6,657 bases of DNA, from the NCBI GenBank assembly GCA_016865955.1, contig VGNW01000130.1:1-6657 (forward strand). The letters run 5' to 3'. Shown here piece by piece: positions 5,098 to 6,657 of this stretch; positions within the stretch are counted from its first letter, which is position 1; every line of letters starts with the position of its first letter. The DNA comes from Chloroflexota bacterium. GTDB taxonomy: Bacteria > Chloroflexota > Dehalococcoidia > SZUA-161. The position numbers and the translations under genes are program-made. A model generated the notes under the pieces. The model was not told where the DNA came from and made no database searches. It saw only the letters and a program-made list of their open reading frames with translations.

Positions 5098-6201
5098 TCA
5101 TGCTCGGGATACGCCTGCCGTACGCACGGGTTTGCCTAAGACTCTATTAAATAGTTCAATGAACTGCTCTGCCACTATTGAAGCAGAATTCACGGTTGCG
5201 TATTCCTCCGCCGCCTTCAGATGTTCTTTTACATACCCTGCGTCTTCAAAAACATCGCGTATCCTTTGCTCCAGTTCCAGATAATCGTTGTACTTGATAA
5301 CTTCTTTCCCTGAAATGTCGAAGAAGTTACAGTAGCCAGTCACCAGAACAGGGCACCCTGCGCCAAGACATTCCGCAACACAAGAGGAAACCCCGACGCC
5401 GTCTATCTTTATCCTGCCGTAATAGACGTAAACATCCGAGGCATGAAGATAGGTATACAACCTGTCATCAGCCGGCATTTCATTTTTGACCAGAAGAAAT
5501 TTCGGCAGAGACTCAAAAGTCTCTACGCCCGGGTATGTATGATGAGTTAAAAGGACGAAAAGCAACGGATAGTCTCGGAATAATTTCTCCATGACCGGAA
5601 AAAGGTCATTGTGGGTATTGATGCTGTTGAATCCGTAAGCCAAAACAATCTTCTTATCCAGAGGAAGGTCGAGCTTCTTTCGTGCCTCGATTTTGTTCCC
5701 GTGGAGCGGGGGATGGCACGGGAACGGGATGATTGTAATCTTCTCCTCGGGAAAGGCTTTGGCCATGAATTCTTTATACCTGACATCGAAACAGACGATA
5801 GCATCCCATTCGAATTTGTACCAGTTCGGGTCCGGCGGCAGACCTATTTCATGGACTACGAGCACAGTCTTTGCCTTTTTCCTGATTTGAGGAAATATCT
5901 CCAGCATCTCGGGCATGGGCATCAGATATGCCATCTCCATAACGAATATTTCGTAATCCTCTTCGAGATACGGTCGGGGGTCGAAGAAGTAATCTTCTCT
6001 CTCTCTTTGCCCCCAGACGTCCTGAACAAAGCAGCGATGTACATATGGTTCGTCATCATGGAAAAGCAAATGCACATCCAGGCCTTTGGAGGCGAAAATC
6101 TTCAATTCATGCCCTGCTTGCAGCCAGAGACGCGCAACAGGCTCGGCATGGGCAGACTGCCCCGACGGCACATTCCATCTTGTCATTAATCCTATCTTCA
6201 T
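5098..6201 (-). CDS. GT-B-type glycosyltransferase-like protein, copy 1
   Basis: A 367-residue paralogue of the next gene downstream, collinear with it over 356 residues and carrying about 11 extra C-terminal residues (ending PVRTAGVSRA). It has the same landmarks: TRWNVPSGQSAHAEP (7-21), KKAKTVLVVHEIGLPPDPNW (108-127), CHPPLHGNK (162-170), KIVLAYG (184-190), LYTYLHASDVYVYYG (247-261) and GVGVSSCVAECLGAG (267-281). At the EX7E motif it has D266 and V274, with an acidic E276 two residues further on, so it departs more from the classic motif than copy 2. Cysteines 57, 137, 162, 273, 277 and 290 are kept in both copies. The ATG overlaps the stop of the upstream aminotransferase gene (ATGA, 4 bp), with AAAGG upstream, which shows tight coupling and suggests both act in one sugar pathway. 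Probably cytoplasmic or peripheral to the membrane; specificity unknown. Confidence 0.82.
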   Translation of the reverse strand: MKIGLMTRWNVPSGQSAHAEPVARLWLQAGHELKIFASKGLDVHLLFHDDEPYVHRCFVQDVWGQREREDYFFDPRPYLEEDYEIFVMEMAYLMPMPEMLEIFPQIRKKAKTVLVVHEIGLPPDPNWYKFEWDAIVCFDVRYKEFMAKAFPEEKITIIPFPCHPPLHGNKIEARKKLDLPLDKKIVLAYGFNSINTHNDLFPVMEKLFRDYPLLFVLLTHHTYPGVETFESLPKFLLVKNEMPADDRLYTYLHASDVYVYYGRIKIDGVGVSSCVAECLGAGCPVLVTGYCNFFDISGKEVIKYNDYLELEQRIRDVFEDAGYVKEHLKAAEEYATVNSASIVAEQFIELFNRVLGKPVRTAGVSRA

Positions 6202-6657
6202 GCTTTATTGCCTTTAGACTTCCTGGCTTCTTTAACTGCTTCACAAACTGTGTGTACTTGCTCTTCAGTAAGTCCTGACCCAGATGGCAGATACAATCCT
6301 CTTTCACCCAGTCGCTCACTCACGTGATATCGTTCTCCTTCAAACAATCCCATATTCCTGAAAGCTGGTTGTACATGCATGGGGATAAAGAACGTTCTGG
6401 TATCCACTCCTTTCTGTTTCAGGAACGTCATGAGTTCATCCCGACTCATACCGAACTTATCCTCGATCATTATAGAGTACATCCAGTAGACATTCTTAGC
6501 CCACTTCTTCTCCACGGGCAGCGTTACACCAGGGATTCCTTTTAACAGGCTGTTATACAATGCGGCGTTTTTCCTTCTTGCTTCCACCAGACGCTCGATA
6601 TTCTCCAGTTGAGCAAGACCAATAGCAGCCTGGATGTTCGTCATCCGGTAATTGAAA
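6198..6657 (-). CDS. DegT/DnrJ/EryC1/StrS-family sugar aminotransferase, C-terminal part (5' end outside)
   Basis: The last 152 residues of a PLP-dependent nucleotide-sugar aminotransferase; the start and the PLP-binding lysine region lie beyond the window's right edge. The visible part opens with FNYRMTNIQAAIGLAQL, the hallmark motif of the StrS/ArnB family. It continues with VYWMYSIMI, KGVDTRTFFIPMHVQPAFR and SERLGERGLYLPSGSGLTEEQ, the usual C-terminal small-domain signatures. The last motif is reminiscent of GDP-perosamine synthases, but the substrate cannot be fixed from this fragment. These enzymes transfer an amino group from glutamate to a 3- or 4-keto sugar nucleotide, for O-antigen-like glycans, S-layer glycans or glycosylated metabolites. 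Its TGA overlaps the ATG of the downstream glycosyltransferase gene. The frame is intact to the window edge, so it is an edge cut and not a pseudogene. Confidence 0.92.
   Translation of the reverse strand, partial: FNYRMTNIQAAIGLAQLENIERLVEARRKNAALYNSLLKGIPGVTLPVEKKWAKNVYWMYSIMIEDKFGMSRDELMTFLKQKGVDTRTFFIPMHVQPAFRNMGLFEGERYHVSERLGERGLYLPSGSGLTEEQVHTVCEAVKEARKSKGNKA

Noticed and set aside
5084..5115. Hairpin TCCCG/CGGGA spanning the stop codon of the first glycosyltransferase
   Set aside because: Only 5 bp of stem and no T run follows, so it is not supported as a terminator.
1..6657. tRNA, rRNA, riboswitch, CRISPR array, insertion sequence or phage genes
   Set aside because: No cloverleaf-like segment, regularly spaced direct repeats, transposase or integrase motif, or long structured leader was seen by eye; the gaps between genes are all under 200 bp.

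Overview
All seven recognisable genes lie on the minus strand, so the window is read from its right end to its left. It looks like bacterial chromosome of moderate GC. The best guess for the host is an anaerobic Chloroflexota (Dehalococcoidia-like) bacterium. That guess rests on the style of the proteins: a hydrogenase/formate-dehydrogenase-type NuoE-NuoF pair, an FMN-reductase-like protein, a secreted subtilase with a Pro-Thr-Val linker, and DegT plus glycosyltransferase surface-sugar genes. It is inference from general familiarity, not a search result.

Right part (6657 down to 3920): the 3' end of a DegT/DnrJ/EryC1/StrS sugar aminotransferase overlaps by 4 bp a GT-B-type glycosyltransferase-like gene. 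After 107 bp comes a second copy of that glycosyltransferase gene (about 64% identical by hand alignment, without gaps). Together they suggest a module making and transferring an unusual amino-deoxy sugar for a surface glycan.

Middle (3919 down to 1997): a 196-bp gap carries an 8-bp inverted repeat and a possible promoter. It precedes a 551-residue secreted subtilisin-like protease with a signal peptide, propeptide, intact Asp/His/Asn/Ser catalytic set, Pro/Thr-rich linker and C-terminal beta-rich domain. The gene ends at a strong intrinsic terminator.

Left part (1969 down to 1): immediately after that terminator is a well-formed sigma70-type promoter (AAGACA, 17 bp, TATAAT). It drives a likely operon of an FMN-dependent flavoprotein (TTG start with a perfect GGAGG), a small DUF2007 protein, NuoE/HymA and the first 144 codons of NuoF/HymB. 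NuoE and NuoF overlap by 4 bp. The NuoF carries an N-terminal thioredoxin-like domain typical of bifurcating hydrogenase and formate-dehydrogenase diaphorase subunits, so these genes probably encode a soluble NAD(H)-linked electron-transfer module.

No RNA gene, CRISPR array, insertion sequence or phage gene was seen, and no gap between genes exceeds 200 bp. Nothing here is clearly a new system. The most interesting points are the duplicated glycosyltransferases lacking the second Glu of the EX7E motif, the protease with a Ser in place of the usual Pro after its catalytic serine and an EF-hand-like insert, and the inverted repeat upstream of the protease.
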